Positions 33,532 to 41,447 of a stretch of 64,000 nucleotides of DNA are shown piece by piece. The DNA lies in NCBI RefSeq assembly GCF_003858645.1, contig NZ_RQJP01000005.1:310001-374000 (forward strand). The letters are read 5' to 3'. A program made the translations under genes and the position numbers. Source of the DNA: Larkinella knui (GTDB lineage Bacteria; Bacteroidota; Bacteroidia; Cytophagales; Spirosomataceae). Position 1 is the first letter of the stretch. Each line of letters opens with the position of its first letter. Under the pieces are notes generated by a model that worked only from the letters and a program-made list of their open reading frames with translations, did no database searches and had not been told where the DNA came from.

Positions 33532-34326
33532 ATGAGTACGCCCCGTCCCGTTAAAGTCAATCGTTTGCGATCGTCTACCCCAAATCCGGTTCCATCCCGT
33601 TCGGGTCAATCCCGGCGCGCTGGTGCGCGTCCGTGGCTGGAACGCGCCGTTCGGGTTGGTGCCAAACTGATGACGCTTTTATTTCTGATTTCGTTTGGCT
33701 GGGTCGTGTTGCTGAAATACCTGCCGGTTTCCATTACACCCCTGATGATTTCGCGCAAGATGGAAGCCGTAGCCGATGATCAGAACAGCAAGCTTTATAA
33801 GGACTGGACGCCCTACGAAGCCATTTCCAAAGAAGCCGCACTGGCGGTTATTGCGTCGGAAGATCAGGCTTTTTCGAGCCATTGGGGGTTTGATTTCGAC
33901 GAAATTCAGGATGCTATCAAAGAAAATAAACGGCGGAAACGGCCGCGTGGTGCCAGCACGATTTCCCAGCAGGTGGCTAAAAACGTTTTTTTGTGGAGCG
34001 GTCGGAGCTATCTTCGGAAAGGTCTGGAAGTCTACTTCACCTTTTTGATTGAATTGATCTGGGGCAAGGAACGCATTCTGGAAGTGTATCTGAACGTTGC
34101 CGAAACCGGTCCGCTGACCTTCGGCGTTGAAGCCGCTTCCCGGCGGTATTATGGTCATTCGGCCCAAACACTGACGCGAACTGAGGCCGCCCGCATGGCT
34201 GCCGTATTGCCCAATCCCCGTTTATTTTCCATCAAAAAACCATCGGCTTACATCCAGAAGCGAACCCGCCAGATTGCCCGCCAAATGCGCTATCTGGGCG
34301 GACGGGGTTATCTTAAAAATTTGTAA
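33532..34326 (+). CDS. mtgA: Monofunctional biosynthetic peptidoglycan transglycosylase
   Basis: 264 residues. A basic, Pro/Ser-rich cytoplasmic tail (1-40), one membrane anchor (about 44-62) and a GT51 domain: ASEDQAFSSHWGFDFDEI (catalytic Glu), RGASTISQQVAKNVFLW, KERILEVYLNVAETG and FGVEAASRRYYG. Polymerises lipid II glycan strands at the outer face of the inner membrane. No transpeptidase domain. The tail is longer than in E. coli MtgA. Start chosen at the ATG six codons inside the open frame. Confidence 0.95.
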   Translation: MSTPRPVKVNRLRSSTPNPVPSRSGQSRRAGARPWLERAVRVGAKLMTLLFLISFGWVVLLKYLPVSITPLMISRKMEAVADDQNSKLYKDWTPYEAISKEAALAVIASEDQAFSSHWGFDFDEIQDAIKENKRRKRPRGASTISQQVAKNVFLWSGRSYLRKGLEVYFTFLIELIWGKERILEVYLNVAETGPLTFGVEAASRRYYGHSAQTLTRTEAARMAAVLPNPRLFSIKKPSAYIQKRTRQIARQMRYLGGRGYLKNL

Positions 34327-34515
34327 ATCCATTAATTAATTGTATTTTTAATTCTGAGAGCAAAATAAAATAGATCAGTTAAGACCTTTCCATTTCTTAC
34401 TTATAAGTTAGTGTTTTTAGAATTTATCATTTCCTGCTCTGTTTTTGATACCAATTGATGTGTTTTCTCTATTAATCAGTAAGAATAACCGTATCTTGAA
34501 CTTATTACTACAACA

Positions 34516-34995
34516 ATGCCACAGTCGGCCAAGTTATTGAACTCACCTTCTTTGCAGCGAAAAATCTGTGTGATCATTGTTGATGACGACGAAGATGATC
34601 GTCAATTTATTCACCGGGCTTTTCAAAATGTTGGTGCCAAGCACCAGATTCTACAGTTTGAAGATGGTGAACAATTGATGGATAGCCTGATCGATGGGGC
34701 CGATGCGGAAGAACGAATTGCCCGGTGCGGATTAATTATTTTAGATGTAAATATGCACCGGATGAGCGGAATAGAAGTACTTGAAGCCATCAAAACCAAC
34801 TATGCTTTAAAGCACATTCCTACCGTGATGTTATCAACCTCGATTGAGGAAGATCTGGTGCAAAAAGCCTACGGTTTAGGAGCGAATGGGTATTTGCAAA
34901 AGCCCAATCTAATGGACGATTACAATCATCTGGTCATTAGTATGCAGGCTTGTTTTCTGGAAGTGCCCAGTGTTCGCTGGTCAAAACTGCTTTAA
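34516..34995 (+). CDS. Single-domain response regulator
   Basis: 159-residue CheY-like receiver. Acidic pocket DDDED (23-27), phospho-acceptor D77 in IILDVNMHRMSG, conserved Thr/Ser near 108-110 (MLSTS) and K130 in GYLQKP. No output domain, so it should act by protein-protein contact, as often seen for receivers working with hybrid or phytochrome-type kinases in Bacteroidota. No kinase gene is adjacent. Preceded by a 189-nt AT-rich gap. Confidence 0.93.
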   Translation: MPQSAKLLNSPSLQRKICVIIVDDDEDDRQFIHRAFQNVGAKHQILQFEDGEQLMDSLIDGADAEERIARCGLIILDVNMHRMSGIEVLEAIKTNYALKHIPTVMLSTSIEEDLVQKAYGLGANGYLQKPNLMDDYNHLVISMQACFLEVPSVRWSKLL

Positions 34996-34999
34996 GAAG

Positions 35000-35326
35000 T
35001 TAGTGTAATTCAGTGGTGGGGTCCCACAATACCTGCTTGAACTGCACAACCCGATCGTCCTGGACCTCAACACCTTCGGCCATCAACAACTCCTGCATGG
35101 CCGTTGGACTGCCAAAAAAATGCTTCCCTGACAAAACACCGATGCGATTGACCACCCGGTGGGCCGGAACATCCCGTCCATGAGCCGCGTTCATGGCCCA
35201 GCCCACCATCCGGGCACCCGCGCGCAGACTCAGGTAACGGGCAATCGCTCCGTAGGTGGTTACGCGGCCCGAAGGAATGAGCCGGACTACGTCATAAACA
35301 TCTTCGAAGTAATCACGCTGTTCCAT
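35000..35326 (-). CDS. Alkyltransferase-like (MGMT-type) DNA-binding protein
   Basis: 108 residues starting MEQRDYFEDVYDVV. The MGMT DNA-binding fold is clear (IPSGRVTTYGAIARYLSLRAGARMVGWAMN), but the active-site PCHRV is PAHRVV, so the alkyl-accepting cysteine is replaced by alanine. Such ATL proteins bind O6-alkylguanine and hand the lesion to nucleotide excision repair. Last gene of a minus-strand run of four; 19 nt after the DUF3109 gene. Confidence 0.92.
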   Translation of the reverse strand: MEQRDYFEDVYDVVRLIPSGRVTTYGAIARYLSLRAGARMVGWAMNAAHGRDVPAHRVVNRIGVLSGKHFFGSPTAMQELLMAEGVEVQDDRVVQFKQVLWDPTTELH

Positions 35327-35345
35327 AACTACCTGAAGTCGCTCC

Positions 35346-35909
35346 CTATTTTTCCTCAATTTCCTTTACTAACTCGCCGTACCAGGCCGGTCCATACATC
35401 CGGATTAGCGGTTCTTTCAGAAATTTGTAGACCTCCACGCCCAGGTGTTCGCCAAAGTCGCAGGCCGGGCTGCAAATAGGCCAGCGATCATAATTGAGGG
35501 CGTGGAAACTTTCGTATTTCGTAATCCGGATCGGGTAAAGATGACACGAAATGGGTTTCTTGAAATCAACTTTGCCGTCGTTATACGCCTGCTCGATTCC
35601 GCATTTGAGTATACCGCGTTTGTCGTATGTAGCAAAAACACATTCGCGCCCCTCGATGGTCGTTGTCACAAAACCGCCCTCTTCGTCGGATTCATACATA
35701 CCGTGCTTTTCGATGGCGTCAACGCCTTCGGGCATCAGATAGGGTTTTACCAGCGGATAGATCTCGTCCAGAACCGCTAATTCCGATTGTTCCAGGGGCG
35801 CCCCCAAATCGCCCTCGACGCAACAGGCACCCTTGCACTTTTCCAGATTACAGACAAAAAATTTTTCGGCCACATCATCACTGATGCAGGTAGTATCAAT
35901 GAGTATCAT
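35346..35909 (-). CDS. DUF3109 family cysteine-rich protein
   Basis: 187-residue cytoplasmic protein. Cysteines cluster as [11 protein letters not shown] near 19-29 and in [29 protein letters not shown] (about 126-154), resembling the YkgJ/CxxCxxxCC metal- or Fe-S-binding group. DUF3109 is common in Bacteroidota, with no assigned activity. Sits between the lytic transglycosylase (17 nt upstream) and the ATL gene. Confidence 0.9.
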   Translation of the reverse strand: MILIDTTCISDDVAEKFFVCNLEKCKGACCVEGDLGAPLEQSELAVLDEIYPLVKPYLMPEGVDAIEKHGMYESDEEGGFVTTTIEGRECVFATYDKRGILKCGIEQAYNDGKVDFKKPISCHLYPIRITKYESFHALNYDRWPICSPACDFGEHLGVEVYKFLKEPLIRMYGPAWYGELVKEIEEK

Positions 35910-35926
35910 CGGTTTTTGAACAAGCC

Positions 35927-38215
35927 TTATTTCTTGATTATTTTCAATTGCTGACCCACGTTAACACCGCCACCCGATAGCTGGTTCCAGGTCTGGATCT
36001 GTTCAACCGTAACCCCGTATTGTTTCGAAATGCGGAACATGGTTTCGCCTTTCTGTACGGTATGATAAACGATTTCTTCCGTCACCAGCGGATCGGCAGT
36101 TGGGCTGGCAGCCGACACCGGCTGACTTCTGACAGCGTCTCCTTCGCCCTTGATAACCAGCGACTGGCCTACCGCCAGTTTGTCATTCTGGGTCAGTTTG
36201 TTCCACTGCAGGAGGTCATCGACCGAAACATGATAAAGCCGGGATATGCTGTAATACGTCTGCCCAGCCTCCACTTTATGCGTCGTAGACCGTGAACTTC
36301 CCGTTGTTTTAGCCACCGTGACCGGTGCTGGTTTGGAGCTCGTTGTTTCCCGGGTTGGAACTTCGTCCGTTGTTTCGGTAGTTGGGCGCTTCACGCTGGC
36401 CGTTACCGGTGCTGGCTCTGCGGGCTTGCGCTCGGTTGGGCGACTCACCGGAGCGGGTGCCGGGGTGGTGGTCCGTACAGGCGTGGCATCCCAGTCCGAT
36501 TTGGTTGAATTCTCGGGACGCACAATAACGACCCGTTGTGTTGAGCCAGAATTCTGCACGGTCGTGCTCGGGCTGCTGGTGGTTGGAGCCGCAACCGGCG
36601 GTTTCGTCATTGTACTGGCCGGGCTATCGACGGGTTGACTGCTGACGGGAGCGCTGCCGGTGTTGGTCGTCGACACCCGCGAATCCGGAGTCGTCGGGCT
36701 TGTCGTTGCCGGTGATTCTTTCGGTTCAACTAGTTTGGGCGAATACATTTTTCGCTCAGACGCATTCTTCGGAATCGAATTAGCCGGACGATCGGTTGTC
36801 GAAGACTGGCTCAGGCGGGGTTCGCTCGGGCTGGCCGTAGGCTGAGACGCAATCGGTCTGGATGAAGGAGCCGGGGTGGCCGGGGTTTTGATGATCTCGA
36901 CCGGCTGATTGCCCGGACGGCGTTCGCGCAGCCACATAACCCGCCCGACCTGCAAGCGATCCGAACGGTCGATACGGTTGTAGCGCAGGAGTTTTTTCAG
37001 CCGGATTCCGTACATCTGTGAAATACTCCGGGCGGTTTCCCCAACCTGAACGGTGTGGTGCGGAACAACGGCTTTCCGCATTTTCTTCGCCAGATAATAG
37101 ACCTCATTTTCCGTAACCGGATCGCGGTCACTCATGTCGTTGTAGCGCAGGAAACTCGACACGCTTACCCGGGCTTTGCGGGCCAGCGTAGACGCGTTGT
37201 CGCCCGCCAAGGCCTGAATGCCGGGCAATCCGTTGATCTCGTATAAAACAACGTCGGGTTTGCCTTTCGAGTAATTAACCTTTCTCAACACCGGAAAACC
37301 GGTATCGACCTTAGCCGATTCCGGCGCTTTGGTCTGGCTTACCGCCTGAGCTTTCAGGGCCTGACGCCGTAAAGCCGCCACCTGATCACCCGTTGCCGGA
37401 ATCGCCAGAACGTATTCTTTATCGGCGGGAATCTCGTCTCCCAGAATCCAGCGATTGTATTTGCGAAGTTCGATTTCGTTTATTTTGAGATCTTCGGAGA
37501 CCTGGGAAACCGTTTTTCCACTGCCGTACGGGTAAGCCACCAGGGCCATCGAATTCGTGGTTCGGTAGGCTGGCAGGACGTTTTCGAAGGCTATTTTGTG
37601 GGCAAAAAACCGGAGGATATACCGGTCGGTTTTGTCGTCCAGCGTGACTTCCCTGGCGTACGACCATTCTGCCGGAACGAGTTTACTAATACCGGTAGTG
37701 CCGAGGTAATACGAAAACAGGGACGACACCCAGTTGTTGTAAACGGCATTGTTTCGCTTGAAATACCGGGCGGCTCCGCGGGTGGAGGCAACGATGCTCT
37801 TGCGCTCGTCTACTTCGTCGTCCACGCGCATCCCATGATCGGTGGCGGTTTCCTTTTTAAATTGCCAGTAGCCAACGGCGGTCGATGCTGAAACCGCGTC
37901 GGGAACCAGCGAGCTTTCCTGAACCGCCAGATATTTTAAATCGACCGGAACTTCTTCCTCCGCCAAAATTGCTTCGATCAACGGGAAATAAAGGACGACA
38001 CGGTCAAGTTTGGCTTCCCAATACTTCTTGTTGGATTGGACCAGGGACGTGATGTCTTGTCGGATAATTCGCCGGGCGCCCTCATCGAAGCGAACGTTCA
38101 GATCGGCAAAACGGATGGATTCGGGAACTTCGGCAGGAACCTGCGCCTGACCGGAAAAGAGAAAAGAATGGGTAAAGAAAAGAATTAGAGAGAGAGTCGA
38201 TAGTCTCTTTTTCAT
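35927..38215 (-). CDS. LysM lytic transglycosylase (MltD-like)
   Basis: 762 residues. Signal peptide to about residue 24, then an SLT domain with the catalytic Glu in [24 protein letters not shown]. LysM modules that bind peptidoglycan start near 382 ([17 protein letters not shown]), 643 ([17 protein letters not shown]) and 716 ([17 protein letters not shown]). Between the first and second lies a long Ser/Thr/Pro-rich linker (about 430-635). Cleaves glycan strands in the periplasm during wall turnover. O-methyltransferase gene ends 6 nt upstream. Confidence 0.94.
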   Translation of the reverse strand: MKKRLSTLSLILFFTHSFLFSGQAQVPAEVPESIRFADLNVRFDEGARRIIRQDITSLVQSNKKYWEAKLDRVVLYFPLIEAILAEEEVPVDLKYLAVQESSLVPDAVSASTAVGYWQFKKETATDHGMRVDDEVDERKSIVASTRGAARYFKRNNAVYNNWVSSLFSYYLGTTGISKLVPAEWSYAREVTLDDKTDRYILRFFAHKIAFENVLPAYRTTNSMALVAYPYGSGKTVSQVSEDLKINEIELRKYNRWILGDEIPADKEYVLAIPATGDQVAALRRQALKAQAVSQTKAPESAKVDTGFPVLRKVNYSKGKPDVVLYEINGLPGIQALAGDNASTLARKARVSVSSFLRYNDMSDRDPVTENEVYYLAKKMRKAVVPHHTVQVGETARSISQMYGIRLKKLLRYNRIDRSDRLQVGRVMWLRERRPGNQPVEIIKTPATPAPSSRPIASQPTASPSEPRLSQSSTTDRPANSIPKNASERKMYSPKLVEPKESPATTSPTTPDSRVSTTNTGSAPVSSQPVDSPASTMTKPPVAAPTTSSPSTTVQNSGSTQRVVIVRPENSTKSDWDATPVRTTTPAPAPVSRPTERKPAEPAPVTASVKRPTTETTDEVPTRETTSSKPAPVTVAKTTGSSRSTTHKVEAGQTYYSISRLYHVSVDDLLQWNKLTQNDKLAVGQSLVIKGEGDAVRSQPVSAASPTADPLVTEEIVYHTVQKGETMFRISKQYGVTVEQIQTWNQLSGGGVNVGQQLKIIKK

Positions 38216-38221
38216 ACGCTG

Positions 38222-38887
38222 TTAGTGTTTGTAAATCATCATTAATCCATCCCGAACGGGCAGTAAAATCTGCTCGACGCGCGAATCTTCCTTCACTTTG
38301 CGGTTAAAATCAAGCACAGCCTGCGTGTCTTTGTCGGCCCGCCGTTCGGCCGCCGTCCGCCCGTTGCCAACCGGCTGCACAACTTTCCCGCTCCACAGCA
38401 CATTATCAGCTAAAATGATGCCACCCGGTCGGACTTTGTCGAAAACCAGGTCATAATACAAACTATAATTTTCTTTGTCGGCGTCGATAAACACCAGATC
38501 GAACGGTCCTTCGAGTTCCGGGATTATTTCCGTGGCGTTTCCCAGCCGGAGGTCGATCAAATGACCAACGGGCGACTGATTCCAGTAGGAGCGAATGAAA
38601 GTTTCCAGTTCATCGTCTTTTTCGATGGTAATCAACACGCCGTCGTCGGCCAGACCTTCGGCCAGACACAGGGCGGAATAACCGGTAAAGGTGCCTATTT
38701 CGAGCATCCGGCGGGGGCGAAGCATCCGGGAAATCATCGACAGAAACCGTCCCTGCAAGTGGCCCGACAGCATGCGGGGATACAGCATCCGGGCGCGGGT
38801 GTTTCGATTAAGCTGGCGCAGTAACTCACTTTCGGGCGAAGTGTGCGCTTCGGAATACGCTGAAATTTCGGGTGGCAGAAAATCCAT
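38222..38887 (-). CDS. SAM-dependent O-methyltransferase (class I, catechol-type)
   Basis: 221 residues. MLEIGTFTGYSALCLAEGL is the SAM-binding loop, ITIEKDDELE the acidic ribose contact, and FVFIDADKENYSLYYDLVFDKVRPGGIILADNVLWSG the metal-binding core of the O-methyltransferase family 3. Cytoplasmic; substrate unknown. First gene of the four-gene minus-strand run ending at 35000. Confidence 0.93.
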   Translation of the reverse strand: MDFLPPEISAYSEAHTSPESELLRQLNRNTRARMLYPRMLSGHLQGRFLSMISRMLRPRRMLEIGTFTGYSALCLAEGLADDGVLITIEKDDELETFIRSYWNQSPVGHLIDLRLGNATEIIPELEGPFDLVFIDADKENYSLYYDLVFDKVRPGGIILADNVLWSGKVVQPVGNGRTAAERRADKDTQAVLDFNRKVKEDSRVEQILLPVRDGLMMIYKH

Positions 38888-39050
38888 GCCTGTTGACGGT
38901 GAGCCTGTGCGGCCCGGTTTACTTTAGGCCAGTGAAAACGAAACCGGTGGTGACGTAAAAATACAACTATTCTGTTAACGGGAATGAGCCGGTACTATTT
39001 TATAATCGCCGGACGATTTCAAGCATCGAACGGTACCGACCGGGCACCGA

Positions 39051-40298
39051 TTACTCATCCTCATCCGGTTCCGGCACAAACGTCAAATAGCTCAGCTGGC
39101 TTTCGTCGAACATTTCGTTGGCCATATCCTGCATCAAACCCGCATCGACCTGCCGGATTTCACTGAAAATTTCTTCCAGCGAATCCAGTTTACCCGTGTC
39201 CAGAATACTTTTTCCCATGGTGAGCATAAAACTCTGGTTGCTTTCTTCCGACATCGCCAGCTGTCCCATCAATTGCTCTTTCGTATTGTGCAATTGCAAT
39301 TTTGTGAGCGGTTTTTCCCGCAACGCTTTCAGTTCCCGGCTGATGAGTGCACTGCTGCGGTCCAGGTGCTTTTGGTCGGTGCCAAAATAAATTCCCAGAA
39401 AACCGGTATCCAGAAAGGGCGTATAGCTGGCTTCAATGGAATAAACCAGCCCGTATTTCTCGCGCAGATTCATGTTCAACCGGGAGTTCATGCCCGGTCC
39501 GCCGAGCAGGTTGACCAACATGAAAAAAGGTAGCCGACGCGAATCGGCCAGGGCATAGGACGGCCGGCCGATGGCGCACTGCGCCTGCGTAATGGGCCGC
39601 TCGACCGTCACCCGTTGTGGTTCATAGTTTACAGGAGCGAGCCGTTGCCGTTCTGAGGTCCGGTGCGGAATGTCGCTCAGGTATTTTGAAGCGATCTTCT
39701 TTACTCTGCTGAACGGCATGTTGCTGACCGACGAAAATACAACCCGTTCGGTATCCAGATTTTCGCCGATAAATGACTGAAGTTGTTCCCGTGTGAAGGA
39801 CTTCACGGTTTCGGGTGTGCCCAGAATATTGCCGCCCAGCGGATGGTTTTTGAAAACTACCTGATCGAAATCGTCCTGCAAAGCGTCTTCGGGCGAGTCG
39901 TAATACATCGCCATTTCTTCCAGAATAACACTGCGTTCTTTCTCGATCTGTTTTTCGGGAAACACCGAGTGAAAGGCAATGTCGGCCAGGAGTTCGGTGG
40001 CTTTTTCGAAATGCAGCCCTAAAACCGACGCGTGAAAGCAGACTTTCTCCTTGGTGGTGTAGGCATTCAACTCGCCACCCACGGTTTCGAGCCGGTTGAT
40101 GATGTGAAAGGATTTGCGCTTTTTGGTGCCTTTGAAAGCCATATGTTCCCAGAAATGGGCCAGACCTTCCTGTTGGGGCAGTTCATCGCGGCTGCCAATG
40201 TCGAGCATAATGCCGCAGTGGGCAATTTGGGTATGCGGTACTTGTTTGTGAACAATCCGGATTCCGTTCGGTAAGGTATATACTTCGTAATCTTCCAT
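39051..40298 (-). CDS. M16 family zinc peptidase
   Basis: 415 residues, no signal peptide. Inverted zinc motif HFWEH (H48, E51, H52) with the third ligand in the KERSVILEEMAMY helix near 123-127. The second, non-catalytic half ends in an acidic tail. One-chain, two-domain size fits processing-peptidase-type members (PqqL/MPP-like subunits). Catalytic residues are all present. Substrate unknown. Single gene. Confidence 0.93.
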   Translation of the reverse strand: MEDYEVYTLPNGIRIVHKQVPHTQIAHCGIMLDIGSRDELPQQEGLAHFWEHMAFKGTKKRKSFHIINRLETVGGELNAYTTKEKVCFHASVLGLHFEKATELLADIAFHSVFPEKQIEKERSVILEEMAMYYDSPEDALQDDFDQVVFKNHPLGGNILGTPETVKSFTREQLQSFIGENLDTERVVFSSVSNMPFSRVKKIASKYLSDIPHRTSERQRLAPVNYEPQRVTVERPITQAQCAIGRPSYALADSRRLPFFMLVNLLGGPGMNSRLNMNLREKYGLVYSIEASYTPFLDTGFLGIYFGTDQKHLDRSSALISRELKALREKPLTKLQLHNTKEQLMGQLAMSEESNQSFMLTMGKSILDTGKLDSLEEIFSEIRQVDAGLMQDMANEMFDESQLSYLTFVPEPDEDE

Positions 40299-40431
40299 TC
40301 TTTTCCAACCCTATCGGGATGCACAGGGTCTCATGACAAACGATACCGGCAGGTGGTTTTCTGCGTTCGCAGTTGCAGGTATAGAATTAAGAACTAAATT
40401 TAGTCAAAGAAAATTTCATCACAATACAAGT

Positions 40432-41052
40432 ATGAAGACAATCTCCCTGCTGTCGATTGGGTTGCTCGTGCTGAACAGTGTATTGTTTGCGCAACCGACT
40501 TCCTTTCAAATCGGACTGAATGCGGTGCCGTTCTTCGATAAAACCGTAGAACTGAACGCGACCTGGACGAAAAGTCCGGGCTATGATTTCTTTGTTCACG
40601 GGGGCTATACACTCCCCAGTCATTATCCGCAAAATAACAATGAGTTCTTATGGCGGTATTGGGAAGGGACCGTTAGCGGAGCGTATTTGCGGGTAGGTGG
40701 CAGGGCATATTTGAATAAAACCGGGAGGTTTCGGCCGTTCTTTGGAGCGCACTTGACCAATAGCTATCTCAACCAATCAGGAGAGGATGTCTCTATTTTA
40801 GAATGCATTGTTGCCCCCTGTTATCCTATCAAAAGTAAGGCGGCAAAAGAGTCGTTTTTGCTGAGTGCCGGTATTTCCGGCGGAGTGAGAGTCGACATTA
40901 TGCCGCGTTTAACGCTGGATCTGGGCGTACTGGCCAACCGGTTTATCTTCGAAAAACCGGAATTATACAATCAGGCTGTTTACATTCCGGGCTACGGCCG
41001 AAAACCGATTCAGGGGGTGGCGTCGGTGCAATACACCCTGAAAGGACGATGA
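40432..41052 (+). CDS. Outer-membrane-barrel-like protein of unknown function
   Basis: 206 residues with a signal peptide (SIGLLVLNSVLFAQ). The mature part has alternating hydrophobic strands, Gly/Tyr-rich, ending in a terminal aromatic-type strand (VASVQYTLKGR), as in small outer-membrane beta-barrels. Two cysteines (ECIVAPC) lie near 125-130. The ATG at 40432 is chosen because it begins the signal peptide. Confidence 0.65.
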   Translation: MKTISLLSIGLLVLNSVLFAQPTSFQIGLNAVPFFDKTVELNATWTKSPGYDFFVHGGYTLPSHYPQNNNEFLWRYWEGTVSGAYLRVGGRAYLNKTGRFRPFFGAHLTNSYLNQSGEDVSILECIVAPCYPIKSKAAKESFLLSAGISGGVRVDIMPRLTLDLGVLANRFIFEKPELYNQAVYIPGYGRKPIQGVASVQYTLKGR

Positions 41053-41084
41053 GGGCGTTTTTTTAACCCGTGGATTAAAAACCG

Positions 41085-41432
41085 CTATATGGGACGCGGT
41101 GCTGCTATTTTCACGTTTTGAGACCACACGGCCAAAGCCGTACCGGCGAGAGCAACCAGCCCCACAGCGGCTGTAATCAAGCCCGGAAATTCGGCGACTG
41201 GAGGCACCAATCCGACTGAACGAAAGGCGCGGTATTTGATCCGTTCTTTTTGCAGGATGTTCTGATTGGACACATCGAACGTTTGGTCGAAATGGATTTT
41301 GCGGCCGTCCCGGTGTCCGCTAATCTGGATCGTCAGCGTTTTGCCGTTATCGACAAGCCGGGTTTGCACCACGGAGCGCGCCATTGCAACCGGGCCGATA
41401 CTGAGCAGGAGGATAAATAAGCCGATTTTCAT
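41085..41432 (-). CDS. Small secreted or membrane protein in the PadR-permease operon
   Basis: 115 residues: signal peptide (LFILLLSIGPVAMA), a short beta-rich part (VVQTRLVDNGKTLTIQISGHRDG) and a C-terminal hydrophobic helix (about 83-105). No family recognised. It starts 15 nt after the permease stop, so it is probably the third gene of the PadR operon and may be an accessory to the permease. Confidence 0.7.
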   Translation of the reverse strand: MKIGLFILLLSIGPVAMARSVVQTRLVDNGKTLTIQISGHRDGRKIHFDQTFDVSNQNILQKERIKYRAFRSVGLVPPVAEFPGLITAAVGLVALAGTALAVWSQNVKIAAPRPI

Positions 41433-41447
41433 GGTTTTATTGGTTGG

